Shown: one piece after another, positions 1-15,100 of the stretch
How the letters are laid out: each line of letters opens with the position of its first letter
How positions within the stretch are numbered: position 1 is the first letter of the stretch
DNA from: Hevea brasiliensis
Taxonomy: Eukaryota > Streptophyta > Magnoliopsida > Malpighiales > Euphorbiaceae
Length of the DNA: 64,000 nt
Assembly: GCF_030052815.1 (NCBI RefSeq)
Contig: NC_079496.1
Location: forward strand, 12,229,100 to 12,293,099
Direction of reading: 5' to 3'
Notes under the pieces: generated by a model
The model's database searches: none
Seen by the model: only the letters and a program-made list of their open reading frames with translations
Told to the model about the DNA's origin: nothing
Program-made: the position numbers and the translations under genes

Positions 1-84
1 CAGATTGCTTCACTGTTTCCCCTAGCAGACAACGGCAGGACTCTTGGCTCTTGCTCTTGGGATAACTTACCGGGGATTTGCTGA
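1..84 (+). CDS. Possible 3'-terminal exon of an unidentified gene, cut by the window edge
   Basis: Frame 1 is open from the first base to a TGA at 82-84, giving 28 codons that end in the residues WDNLPGIC. The other two plus frames stop earlier. GC content is clearly higher than in the AT-rich DNA that follows, and the downstream bases look like a 3' UTR. The peptide is too short to assign to a family. It could be a chance open stretch, so this is a weak call. Confidence 0.28.
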   Translation, partial: QIASLFPLADNGRTLGSCSWDNLPGIC

Positions 85-1397
85 GAGTGAGTTCAGATGC
101 ATGCTACCTTGAGAGAGGAAAACACAAAAGGCTTTTGAGTTAATGGTGTATTTTCATTTGATTTATTTTTATAATAATTGTTATTATTATTATTATTATT
201 TGTATCAGAATTAAATGGGGTTTGCTCTAGCAATGATGCTTTCAAATATCTGCTATTTCTCTTTCTATTAAGTTTTCAAACTTGATACATCCAACTATAA
301 CGGTACATAACAATAGCTACACTTAAGTTGTTCGTTTATCTTTTATTGTTGAACCAAATCTTCTGTTTCGCTCGTGTTTATTGCTGGGAAACTTAGTATA
401 TTAGCAGCAATGTTGTGGTCAGTGTTGCTGCTGAATTTTCGCAGTGGATCTAATTGCATTTGCTAAATTGTGAGGCTATATAAAAGGTTAAAAATAGTAT
501 GTTCTGTGAAATCTACTCTAGCAAAGTGGAAGCAACCAAACTTTAAAATGGAGAAATCTGTAGAAGAGGTATTCAATTAGATTTATGAACCTTAGTTTGC
601 TTTGGGATGTAATCGAGAGTTGAGCCAGTGCAATGTTAAGTTTGTGCTCGACTCAGATCAACCTTTTTGAGTCCCAAGCTTTAATTTTAATTCCAGGGCA
701 AAATGTCCTTTTATAACTCTTAAATTATTATAAAATAATTAAAAAAATTACAAACAAAACCTGCAGTTAAATAAATACTTTACCTCTCAATTTCAATTAT
801 TAAAAAAAAAATTAAAATATAAATTTCATCCGATCCTTATAATTTAAAAATCACAACTTATATAATCACTCTAATTTCTAAGCCTAAAGCCGTTTACTTT
901 TATAATAATAATTTTTCTCCTTTGAATATATTAACTACCCAAAAACATGATTTAATCTATACGAAGAAACTAAATAGTACATGAAAAAAAAAAAAAAAAA
1001 CTAATGTCTTTTTCAAATTAAAAGATAAAATAACTGATTTTATTAAAATACACTAAATAATAATTTTCTTAATTTTTTATTAATTTTCATTATTTTCATT
1101 TTTTAATAAATAAAAAATTTTAAATAATATTATCAGAAAAAGCCCCATTATACTTTTATCTGCGAAGAAGGTGCCATAGTGAAACCTAACATCGGACTAG
1201 CAAGATCCAACATAATTTAATTTGCTCGTCTAGATTCACAGAAATCACACGTAATTAAGTTAAATAGCAGTCATTCATCCACACATCAAGGACCAATATC
1301 CTAGAGTTTAAACATGGTTTGTCCATGATAAGTATTAAAGGCCAAAGAATTTACATATATCTGTTCATTGTCATCTCAAACTTTTGGCTGCATGATT
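85..1397. other. Intergenic / 3' UTR DNA, no gene seen
   Basis: The first few hundred bases may be the 3' UTR of the gene at the left edge. The rest is AT-rich with short ATT and A runs (for example an ATT microsatellite near 178-201). No coding exon, RNA gene or repeat boundary could be supported. Confidence 0.5.
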
Positions 1398-4001
<2,604 letters not shown>

Positions 4002-5079
4002 CGCTTCGAATTCTGTCGTGCTATCAAATATATGCGTCGGTTAACAAGGCTTTGGATCGCTTGTTCCAAAGATTTTTTTTTCCTTCCCTTTTCTTAAATA
4101 AGGTTTTGGATCGCTTGTTCAAGAATTCGATGAGTGTAACAAGGGATTTTTTTTTTTTCTTTTACTTTTATTTTGGATGATTCTTTCTCTAAAACGGCAG
4201 CGTTTTCATTTATTTATTGTGCACCTTTAAATGTAAACTAAGCATTTTTTTGCTCTTACAATTTAATTTATTTTAATGTTATATATATATATATTAAGAG
4301 TACTTATCATTTTTATACAATATTTGTCAAAATATTCATAAAAAATAAATTCAAATTATTGCTATAAAAAAGATTGCATGTCATGTAATTTAATTATTTA
4401 TTGAATTAATGAATTATAAAAAAATAAAATAAAATTTTTATTTACTTAATTATGGTAAACAAGAAATTTTGAATTAATATTCAATTTTTCTTATTATTTT
4501 TTTTCTTGATAGTTTTTATTATATAATTAGTATTAATATTACTTTGATTAATATTAAACATATTAGACTACTTTTATATTGTTTGAAAAGCAACCTATGC
4601 ATTATTATCGAATATTGTTAGTTTTATACTTCTTTATTATATGTTTGAAATTTGATACATTTATTGTTGACTTTAGTTATTATTATTATTAATTTCAATA
4701 ATTTAATATTATATAAATTATTTTTTTATTAGTATTTAAAAATTAAAAATAAAATAATATTAAATAAAAATTAATTATAGCTACATGCAAACCGGGGACA
4801 CTTGACTAGCATATGTAAAAGCTAAGGATTTAATATTAATTTACATATACATGTATGTCATGAGTATAAAAATTAATATTAATGTACATATACATGTATG
4901 TCATGAGTATATTATAATTAGTATTAATTATTGAGCACACAATAATTTATTCAATATAAAAGAGTGAATTGATTTTCTATTAGTAAAAAATTCATTTTTA
5001 TTAAAAAAAATTTAAGATTTAAATTTATAATGAATCAATTTAAATAAATATATAAATATTCAAGAGAATTTAAGACAAA
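4002..5079. other. ATG8 upstream region and AT-rich intergenic DNA
   Basis: The first about 200 bp upstream of the ATG8 start hold the 5' UTR and promoter; two near-repeats of a short stretch (gttttggatcgcttgtt) occur around 4048-4120. Beyond that the DNA is very AT-rich. An imperfect direct repeat (ttaatttacatatacatgta) occurs near 4836-4858 and again near 4876-4900. No gene is seen. Confidence 0.45.
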
Positions 5080-5708
5080 AGAGAGGTCAATTGACCCCTA
5101 TTTTTCATTGTAAATCCTTCACTGTCTGACTTATGGGAAGGAACTGGATAGAGATTTCTGTTGAGCTGGGTTATAGCTCTTTTGGTTTTATGTGTATTTA
5201 TTTGCAACTCTCTTGTTTCTATTGGGTTTACGGCAACAGGATAATATCTCCTAAGGTGTCAATTGTTCCCTTGCTTGTGGCTATAAGACATTGAGGGGAC
5301 GACGAGCTCTGCCATGCTTCCTTCCCAAAATTGCTGATGTTTGCTCTATTTCGGGCCGCTCAAGATCCTAGTTTATGGAGCTTCAACTATGCTTCAAAAC
5401 GCTCTCTTCTTGAAGTATAGTTCTTAGATGATGGTGCCTTTGTCTTTGCTTATCCGGGACTCTGACTTATCATTGCTAATACTATATGTCATTGTTAATA
5501 CTAAAAGGGTGCAGCGAAGTTTGCTGCATTGAAGCAAGTGTCTAGGTCTCCTCAGCCTAGGGTTTGCTAACTGGCCTTATGGGCTCTGTTTGGTTGGGTT
5601 AGAGTGTATAGTTTTGATATTTTGTTGCGATACTTGCAATGTATGCCTTGGACTTTGTAATTTTCTGCATATCATGAAACCTTATCTTTGAAACCCCAAA
5701 AAAAAAAT
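5080..5708 (+). mobile_element. Retroposon-like segment ending in poly(A)
   Basis: A stretch with balanced GC inside AT-rich DNA ends in an A run (about 5697-5707), preceded by text typical of the 3' end of a plant LINE or a processed transcript (ggcatt/tttgtaatttt-like, with repeated TTTG motifs). No long open frame remains. The left boundary is uncertain and no target-site duplication could be established. It could be a 5'-truncated LINE or a retrocopy. Confidence 0.33.
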
Positions 5709-5879
5709 CGTTAATCATAATTAATTTATTTTTTTATTCAGTAAAAGCCCAAATGAAATGAATAATAATTTATTTCTTTTTTATTATAAAAATAAATTAT
5801 CTTATAATAGTAATTGTTTTATATTTGATACTGTTAATTAACTTGTAATTAATAATAATATTCTCAACCAACATTAAGC

Positions 5880-6815
5880 TTAGTTGTTATTGTAAGCGGG
5901 AGATCAAGGGCCCAAAACAACCCAAACAACATCAATAAAAGAAAGCAAGACTCTCTCTAGAACTCTTAGAGAAAGAATTTCTCTCGAGGTTTTTTCCAAG
6001 TCTTTCTCTTGGACTCGCTGAGTGGTTGCTTTGGTGCCCTCCTCTGATCTTTGAGACAGGGGAAGGAGAGTGTTTTCACCAGCTGGGTTGGGTCCCCTCC
6101 TCACCTTGGTTTGGCTGTGTAGAGTTTTGTTTTTAAAGGCTTCTCAGGCGATAATCTGCACAGAGGAAGCTGGCTTTCATGGGTTTGGGTTGCTGTGCTT
6201 CTTGGGTTTGTTGGTTTCGACTTCATGGGTATGGCTAGTTCTACATGCGCCTATGAAGCATTTTAATGTTTAGTGTTTAGGTCAAGATGGGTGCTCTATG
6301 TAGAAAGAAGGCTTTTACTTGCTTAGGTTGTTCGGTATCTTCACGATCTGCTGCTCCTACATTATGGCTGGGGAGGTCCTCACGTTGGCCTTTGAAGGTC
6401 AATGAACTTTACGACAGCAATTGTCCTTCAACGTATAGAGTTGTGCAGCCTGATTGGTTGAAAAATAGAGTTCTTAGCTTGGTTGTTAATCTGAGATGAG
6501 CAGTTTGGTGCTCCTTGGGATGCTGGCAAGGATAGCTGGGTTCAATCTCAGTTCAGCTTCTCTAGCTATGACGAGAATCGGTGGTAGTCGACAGCATTTA
6601 CAATGGTATCTTCTGCTATGTTTTCCCAGGGTATCGAGGCTGGATAGGATTGTTGTGGTGGGTTGATATAATTTGATTAAGGGTGAATTGATTTGATTTG
6701 TTTGAATTCGATTGGGTCTTTAAAAGTTGAGTAGGTGACCATAGTATCTTGTCTAATTTATACTTCTTGCTTTTTAATGAGCTTCTAATGTAAGATATCA
6801 TGTTAAAAAAAAAAT
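5880..6815 (+). mobile_element. Second retroposon-like segment ending in poly(A)
   Basis: Another GC-balanced block on the same strand ends in an A run at about 6804-6813. It holds three short open frames (6070-6273, 6287-6499 and an antisense one) with no recognisable domain. The proximity and common polarity of this segment and the one at 5.1-5.7 kb suggest two parts of one decayed non-LTR element, or two insertions. No reverse transcriptase motif was found, so the class is not secure. Confidence 0.32.
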
Positions 6816-7260
6816 CCCAAAAAGCATTAAGCATTGCAGTATTGTTTTTGCTTCAAAGCCCCCACCACACTCTTTCTAAGACAGATGTCTTTTAGCTTCA
6901 AGGCATGGGGAAAAAGAAGAGAATTAGAAAGCGTCTTTCATGGTAGGTGTTAATGGGCCACAGAAGAAATCATCATTACCTCTTTCTTAAGCAACATCTG
7001 ATTAGTGATTTGCGTCAGGTGCATTATTCATTTTCTTTTCCTCCAAATTTCAATTGATCACAAACAAAAATAGATTATAACTTGAAGAAAAATGGTAAAT
7101 GATCAACCATGGCACTATCTGCTTAACATTATTTGAGTTTTGAAATCTACGTATAAATATCATCAATTTTCATTCAATCATATGCTGACATTAATTGAAT
7201 AAAATCTAAATCTAAATAGCATTACAAAGCAACATGCATCAAAGTGATGGATATCAGTAT

Positions 7261-8120
7261 CTAACTTGTATCTTCTTCAACTTCTTTAGAAGAAACTGGA
7301 GTCTCAAACGTGCTGAAAGCTCTATAAGAAGATATTACAGCTAAAACAATGAAGCAGAAAAGAGCCACGGCATGGAGAATCAATGCTAGCTTCATTCTAG
7401 TGCAGAACTTTCCATAAGAACGGCAGGCTTCACTCCATGTGACTTTCTGATCACCATTATAAGCTAAGTACAGCAGCTCCATGATTGCAGCCACAGATGT
7501 GACCATTAAGTAAGTAATAATCTGCTAAATAAAACCACCCAAGAATCTAATATCAATCTAGGGAAGAAATTAAAGAAAGAAAGTGAAATTTCAATTGAAA
7601 TTATGAAGTTGAGAACTTTCAAGTGCTAAATAAATAAAATATTAGAAATTTTAATACTATCCATTCCTTTTTTGGAGAAAAAGGTGTCAGTGCAGAATCA
7701 AAAGAGAAGAAAATGAAGGACAGATAAAAAAAACCTTAAATATTAGCAATTAATATAGGGATTTAATTAGAAGTAAAACCTGATCAGAGACAAAGAGCCA
7801 CCAAACTTTATTAACTAAGAATCTGATCCATAGAGACACAGCAGCAACAAAAGCATAAACAGCACAAATGGCACTCATACAAACCATGTACCTGCAAAAC
7901 AATTCATTCATTTACTCCTAAAAAGACCCAAAAAACAAAGAATTAGGACATAAAAAATAAAGAATCCATCTTACTTGAGGCCCATGAGATTGCTGTAGTG
8001 TAAATTTCCATAGCTGCTGTTGTCCTGATGGTTGGTCACAGTTAACCAAATGGTTGCAACACTGAGAGGAATCACAGAGAGCCTGAGAGAACAATCTATG
8101 AGCTTGAGCATTGGAGCCAT
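7261..8120 (-). CDS. CASP-like membrane protein, CASPL2 group
   Basis: Three exons in transcript order: 7975-8120, 7780-7891 and 7261-7521, with GT-AG introns; together 173 codons including TAG (172 aa). It is a four-helix MARVEL-related protein of the Casparian-strip membrane-domain-protein-like family, expected in the plasma membrane, where relatives form scaffolds or domains; members outside the endodermis are poorly understood. Visible hallmarks: helix 1 (about residues 12-30) ending in [10 protein letters not shown], the exon junction in NLMGLKYMV, helices 2 and 3 (around [18 protein letters not shown] and [21 protein letters not shown]), the conserved [18 protein letters not shown] loop, and helix 4 (about [19 protein letters not shown]). 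Length is normal for the family. The start is the ATG at 8118-8120; an upstream in-frame extension exists but looks like 5' UTR. It most resembles subgroup 2C/2D; the exact subgroup is inferred from memory. Confidence 0.93.
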
Positions 8121-9137
8121 CTCTGTAAATAAAAGGCAAAGCCCACTTAAGCTATAGGCGAATAAAAGAACCGAAAGAGAAGGAGAAAAGAGGAAGAGTT
8201 CAGTTGAACTGAAATTGGTATGAGGGGACAGATCATAGATATATACTCTTCTTCTGGCCTGAAGAAAAGGGTGTGGTTGGAGTAGTGGAAAGAGTGAGAA
8301 GCAGTGGGATGGGGCTGGGGCTTTGCTTTTTGTCAGTGTAGGAATCATGGTATTATTTGTTTGGTATTATCTGCTAGACTTGGCTTCAATGATTCCACAC
8401 GGTTTTGTTGATTTTTTATCTACTTCATTCCACTTTTCAACATATCTAAAATAAAAAGGAGATCGCTGGCTTAAATTCCATTATATTCATACTTTTTTGA
8501 ACCAATCGGTTCACATTTTACATTGAACACCGAGTTTGACACGAACCTGACCAACTCCCTTAAACAAGTAATGTGAAGCCATCTGGGATACACACCAATT
8601 GGGCAAAAAATTGATAGTCTCATTTATTATCATTTCCAAATATGAGGTCGCTTTACATCATCACATTTTATGGAGAGTTTTATTCACACTCTAGCGTGTC
8701 AGCATGAGATATGCAATTCGTAGCTACAAAGATAGACACATTATTTAGACAGATCAGATGTGAACTATCATTAAAAAGAAAGATAAAGAATAGGACTCCC
8801 TAAAAATTTAACTCAAATTCTTCTAATTTATTAAGCAAATGGTAGCAGACGCTAGCTCAAATTTTGGCACTTATTCAGGGGTTCCATTAGCCATGACAAA
8901 CTTACAAAATGAACCCTCCAAGCATAAAAAGAATAAATAATTAGAATCTCCTCTTAAAATTGCTATTGGTTCCCATTCCTGGCCTAAAATGGAGCAGAAT
9001 CCCAATAGCAAGAACCCCTCCTACCCATCTGTCTCATTTTACATTTTGGCATACACTCATTCCTCTACATCCAAATCTCTAAAACTGTCTCAAGCCATCT
9101 ATTTGCCTCCTCCTGAGTTTGGAAGAATAGGTATTTA
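8121..9137. other. Intergenic DNA between two minus-strand genes
   Basis: Roughly the first 250 bp are the 5' UTR and promoter of the CASP-like gene. The last few hundred bases before 9138 are probably the 3' UTR of the galactosyltransferase gene. The middle shows no coding or repeat structure I can support. Confidence 0.5.
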
Positions 9138-12100
9138 TCAGAATTCTGCACTCCATAAGGCATTCTCGCCTTCCCCACAACGCCGGTGAACCTCCTTGAT
9201 TCTCTCCACAGACTTGCAAATCCCACTACAGCTCCAATCAAATGATGCAACACAGATGTTGCCCGCTTGAGCCTTCCACTCACAATCTGTGGTAAATTTT
9301 GTCATTATAAAAATTTCAGTAACAATTTCTTGCAGGCAAGTAAACATTAATAATATTGACAGATTCAGACCTAGAGACTATATCAATGTAAGAGTATTTT
9401 TTTGTGACAGATAGATGATCCACAGTAAAACTGGGTGGCCTACTGGCCTAGTAGGGCAAAACTTTTGATAAGTCAAATAAACCACTCACACAAAGGTTAT
9501 AATGTATGAGATTACCAGGTGGGGTACCGCAACAGAGTCTTCGGTCATCAATATGCTCCACATCCAATCCAATAAACCATGACCCCAATGAAACATCCTC
9601 ATTAGCAAATTTATGTAGCACATGCCTGAGTGATTATAATTTCAGTAGAATAAGTTAGGCAGATTGGCATTAACTTTTGGCACCAAAATTTATCATTTAT
9701 CCTTTAGAAGACACGGGAACTTACTGGTTGATTGATATGTAAGTAGCCAAATCATTTGAAATAGCATACAACTGTCCTGTAGCATGACGAAAATATTTGT
9801 TTCCCTCCTCCCCAAATTTCCAATATTCAGGTTCATGGTATTTGACTCCCCTATTAATGAAATAAACAAGAAATTGAAACCAAATTCCATTTTCTTAAAT
9901 ATCTAATTATACAATCAATTTAAAGCATGTTTGGCTTACTTTTGGGCAAGGACTGGACCGGACTTCATACATCCTATATAAACTCTGGGTTTTGACCGAT
10001 GCCTAGCTAAAGTTGCTCCAAGTGTGGCTGCAAAAATATGTTGGAAAAGCTCAAAGCAGAAACATGATATTAAAAATAGAAATTATAGAGAAGTAGAATA
10101 AGACAGAAGCATTGATATTTAGTTTAAAATGGCCTTGCGAACTAGTACTACATTATCTCACAGGTAACTCAGAAATCATAAAAAATTTGAGTAATAGGCT
10201 CTAATCTAAAAAATAAGAATTTACTCTGGCTTTATGGACAGAAGTGTCATCAGTGTGTATGTGTGTGTGTGTGTGTGTATATATATATAGACACACACAC
10301 ATACCCGGTGCGTCCTTGGTATCAAAGCCTAAGGGGGAAAGGTTCTATTTAAGATTTGGATTCACATTTAAACATTTTTGAGAGGTTAGTAAAATGATCT
10401 TAAGGTGATAAGACAGTTTCTTGAGAGGTGTAAACAGGCCTGAGTTGTAAGTCCCGTCTTTGAAAGCCGAGTGAAGGCGTGTTTAGAACAGTGATTCCTT
10501 TGGCGATTACCTCACTTAACTCAAAAGATCAACCTAGAAAAATTCTTTAAGTATGAATCTTATTTTCTGTAGGACTGTTTATTCTTCAAATTCTTCTACC
10601 TCATCCTCTAAGTCGAGAAAGATAGTTAATAGTGAAGAAATTATAATCGAAAAATTCGAAAAAAATATAGATAATTGGAAAATTCCAAAAGTACAAAAAG
10701 ATCAAATCTATCATACTACAAAACTTAACTTTTTCAAAACTGATTTCACAATCAAAACTAAAGAGCGAAATCTTTTGAGATTGTTTCTCTTCTGTCTCAA
10801 AAATCTTTACAAAAATACCGTGAAAAAAAACACAAATATATCCACATGGGTTTAGTTCAAGTTGGAATTAAACCTTTTACAAAAAAAAAAGATTGAACAC
10901 CTCAATCTTAGCAGTTCTTAGAAATACTAAGTTCATAAATTTCCAGGACTCATTACTCAGTTCAGTAGAATCTAGTTTGTGTAGAGGACCAATCTCTTTC
11001 GATTGCTATCCAAACTTTACTGTTTCGTTAAACGACAGTAACATTACAAAATCTCTTGTTTTACAAATCAAAACCCACAATTACAAAATGCTTGATGGAT
11101 CTATTCCTCTTGCACTAATTTACAAAATTCATTACAAAGCTATGGTTTATGCTTTTGCCACAAAACATAAGTTTCAGAGTAAAAGAGGAGAAACATTGCT
11201 TTTACAAACTGATCTTACAAAATCCAACATTGTAATTCCTAGATCTATCCAATGGAAAGACATAAACTTACCGGAAGAATGGATCTTAGAAGATGCAGTA
11301 GAACCAGAATCTTCAAAAATAGTTAAATTAAACGTTCAATTAAGGCAAATAACCTAGTATGAAGATGGAAGAGTCAGCCTTAGCTTTAACAGAAGCCTTA
11401 GGTTCTCAGATGATTCTTCAACATTCAGTACGGTAGATATAGGAAGAGTATTTCATATACCTTCTGTCATAAGTTTGCCTGTTACAAAACTAATTGAAAT
11501 ACAAAATATCCAGCCTAGGTATTCTATCTTAGATTTACCTAGCTCTTTTAGGTTTTCTACCTCAAAAATACCTAGTTCCACCTTACAAAACGTAAATTAA
11601 TGTAGAAATGTTCCCCATTCAGTTTATACAAATTTACAAAATAAGTTTGTTTAGGTTGAAATCCAGACAGAGTCAGAACCTACTTCACCTATTTTTTCAG
11701 CCATCACAGAAAATGTAAACCATGAACTTAATGTGTTTGAAAAAAAAATTTGATGTAGACAAACAATATTTGCATGATGATTTTTACTCTGTTAAAAATC
11801 ATAAAAAGCAAATATGATTTTTCAAAAATTTCAATGATAAAAAAAAAGAAATTCAAAAAGAATATTATGACTTTATATACCAACATAAAGTTTATATTCT
11901 TTTCTTTGATTGGTTTAAGATGTATTTTAAATAACATAACATTTCATATCCGTTTTCCAAAACTCCAAAAACTTTCAAAAAATCAAATCCAGTTTCAAAA
12001 CCTTCTCAAATTTTAAAACCTAAACAACAGGAGTTAGAAGACAACCAATCAGAGTTTATTACGGCTCTAAGAACTCTTTTGAAGAAAACAGAAGAAAAAT

Positions 12101-15100
12101 TGTCTGTAAACCCTGTCACTGTTAGAAATAAAACTCCCGAATGGAAAATTTTAGATGGTAGAAAAATACAATCTGAGCATTCTCCTCTTAGGAAGATAAA
12201 AATTCCCCATTTAGACCAAACAGTAGAAGCATCCCATTACAAAATTCCAAACGAAAACAATTCTGTAAATATAAAAAATATTGTTCTACAGAATAACTTT
12301 ACAAATGCTCATTTGCATACCATCGGTAAGCAATTACAAAAAATAGAACAAACCCAACAGGCTATAGTTTCTCAGGTTGAAACTAAGCCTGATACAAAAC
12401 TAAAAAACCCAATCTTCAAACCATTTCAAGTTTCCAAAAAAAGGCCAGAAAGATTTATAAAACAACAGCAATTCTCAATTCATTCAAGCTTTAAGAGACA
12501 TGAAAGCTAGACTAGAAGCTTTGACTTCTATTCCAGTAGCACCTGAAACACCTCAAACTTCTCAAAGAAATGTCAATATAATTGAGGAAGATTTAGATAC
12601 TCAGTCGGTGCAAAGTGAAGAAATTCAGTCTTCAAAAACCTTACAAATCAATAGACTTTATTGGCCGAAGATAGCAATGCCCCTTCCAATAACAGCTCCA
12701 GATTTAGGCATAGAAAATAGACCTAAAATTTTAACCCAGTCTAAATTCAATGCCTCTACTATCTATGAATAGAATATAGATGGTATGTCTGAGTATAACA
12801 TTTTAAATTTGCTCCAACAAATGACCATGGCAGCACATGCTTACAAAACTCAAACTGAAACCCCAGACAGAGCTATTGCTGAACTCCTCATTGCAGGATT
12901 CTCAGGACAGCTCAAAGGATGGTGAGATTATCATTTCACAAAACTACAAAAATCTGAGATTCTTGATGAATTAGGCCAGCCAATCCCAAATGCAGTAGCC
13001 ACCTTGATTGTGACAATTTCTTTACATTCCGTAGGTGATCCATCTCATTTTAAGGACAAGAATGCCAAACTCCTTTCAAACCTTAGATGCAAAAAAACTG
13101 AATGATTTTCAATACTACAAAAATAATTCCCTTACTAGGGTAATGCTTAGAGAAAACTCTAATCAACCTTTTTAAAAAGAAAAATTCCTTGCAGGACTTC
13201 CAACCCTTTTAGGAGAAAAGGTTAGAAATAAAATCAAGAAAGCCTTTCGGAATCAAATCCCGTATAATCAATTAACCTATGGTGAACTAGTTAGTCTCAC
13301 CAAAAAAGAAGGATTAAAGATTTGTCAGGATTTAAAATTACAAAAACATTTGAAATGGGAAATGAAGAAAACTCACCAAGAGTTAGGATCTTTCTGCAAA
13401 CAATTTGAAATAGGAACAAAAAATCCTAATCCAGATTGTGGACGAAATTGTAGTAGAAAATCTAACAAAAAATCTTCCCAAAAATACAAAACATCTTCAA
13501 AACCAGAAAAAAAACCCTTACTACAAAAAAAATTCAAAAAAGACTAGTAAACCTAGTGTCAATTCCAAAATAAAATTAAAAAATTTGACTTGCTATAAAT
13601 GTGGTAAAAAAGGTCATACCGCAAATTATTGCAAATTAAATACAGAACTTCATGAGTTACAATTAGAGGAAGAAGTTATTAATAAGGTAACTGCTATTTT
13701 AATTGAAACTGAAAGTGAGTCCAGTTATTCTGAATTCCTAGAGAACGAAGAAGGATTACAAATTGATGAATTAATTACAAGTTCATCATCCAGTTCAGAT
13801 TCTGAAATAGAAAATGAAATGTTTACAGAACCCAAATTAAAAATCAATGTCCTTTCAAAAGATAAAAAGTTGCTCTTAGAAATTCTTACCCAAGTTGAAG
13901 ATCCTCAATTACAACAAAAATTTTTAGGAAAACTTTTAAAATCTTTTGATGAAAAACCAATACAAAACCCTTCTATTCTACCTTTTGTGCGAAAAAAATC
14001 CATATGATCTCACAGCCATTTTAGATAGAAGACTTCAAAGCAATCAACTGTTTCAGTCCAAAGCCTCCAAGAAGAGGTAAAAGCCATCAAAAATGAGCTT
14101 GAACACCTTAAAGAAAGACAGGCACAGGACTCAGAAATAATTCAAAACTTACTTTCAAAACAAACCAATGAAGAACTCAAAGAAGATGAAGAGGATAATT
14201 TGGAAATTCAAAATCATGAAAAACCTACAAAAGATTTTCTCTTCATTCTCAATGAGATTTCTTCCAGAAAATATTTTATTATGATTTAGATAGTTTTTTC
14301 AAGAGATTTCAGAATCGATACAATTGTCTTATTTGATATAGGTACAGATTTGAATTGTATTAAAGAATGTATTGTTCCAAAGAAATTTCAATAAAAAACT
14401 ACTGAAAAACTTTCAGCTGTAAACAATTTTAAAATCAAAATTAATTACAAAACAGAGGCCTCAATAGCCAATTCAAATATTCTTCTGAAAAATTCATTTG
14501 TTCTAATAAAAGATATAAGTCATAATGTTATCCTAGGGACACCATTCATCAATCTGATAACTCCCTACAAAATAAACTATGATAGCATTTCTTTTAGAAC
14601 AAGAAATCAAAATCTTATTTTTCCCTTTGTTGAGAAATCCAAAATAAAGAATTTGAATATTATCAAAACTTATTCCATTTTTTATAATCAAATAAATGTT
14701 TTGGCACAGGAAACAAGACAGTATTTACAAAACCCAATTTCTTTACAAAACCATTTTTTTTCAAAAAACAGTTTCTTGACTATCATTTGTTACAAACTAA
14801 CCACTGTGAGTTTGTGCAGATGGCAGAATCATCAAACAACGGTGATTTAATCCACTTTGGACCAATTGTCCTTTCAAAAACTCCTGCTCAGAAACTCAGA
14901 ATTAATGTAGCCAGAACTGCATATGTTCCCACAGAAAGGCACCAATGTTTATTGGACAATCTTTGAACTCTAATACAAAATAAAAGGTTGGGAGTAACAG
15001 CTCTCAATGCGCTTTGTATTGAGTTTGAAGAAACCAATGAATATGTGGCTGACCTCCTTAGCAGAATTAAAATTCATAAGAATCATATCACTGTAGCTCA

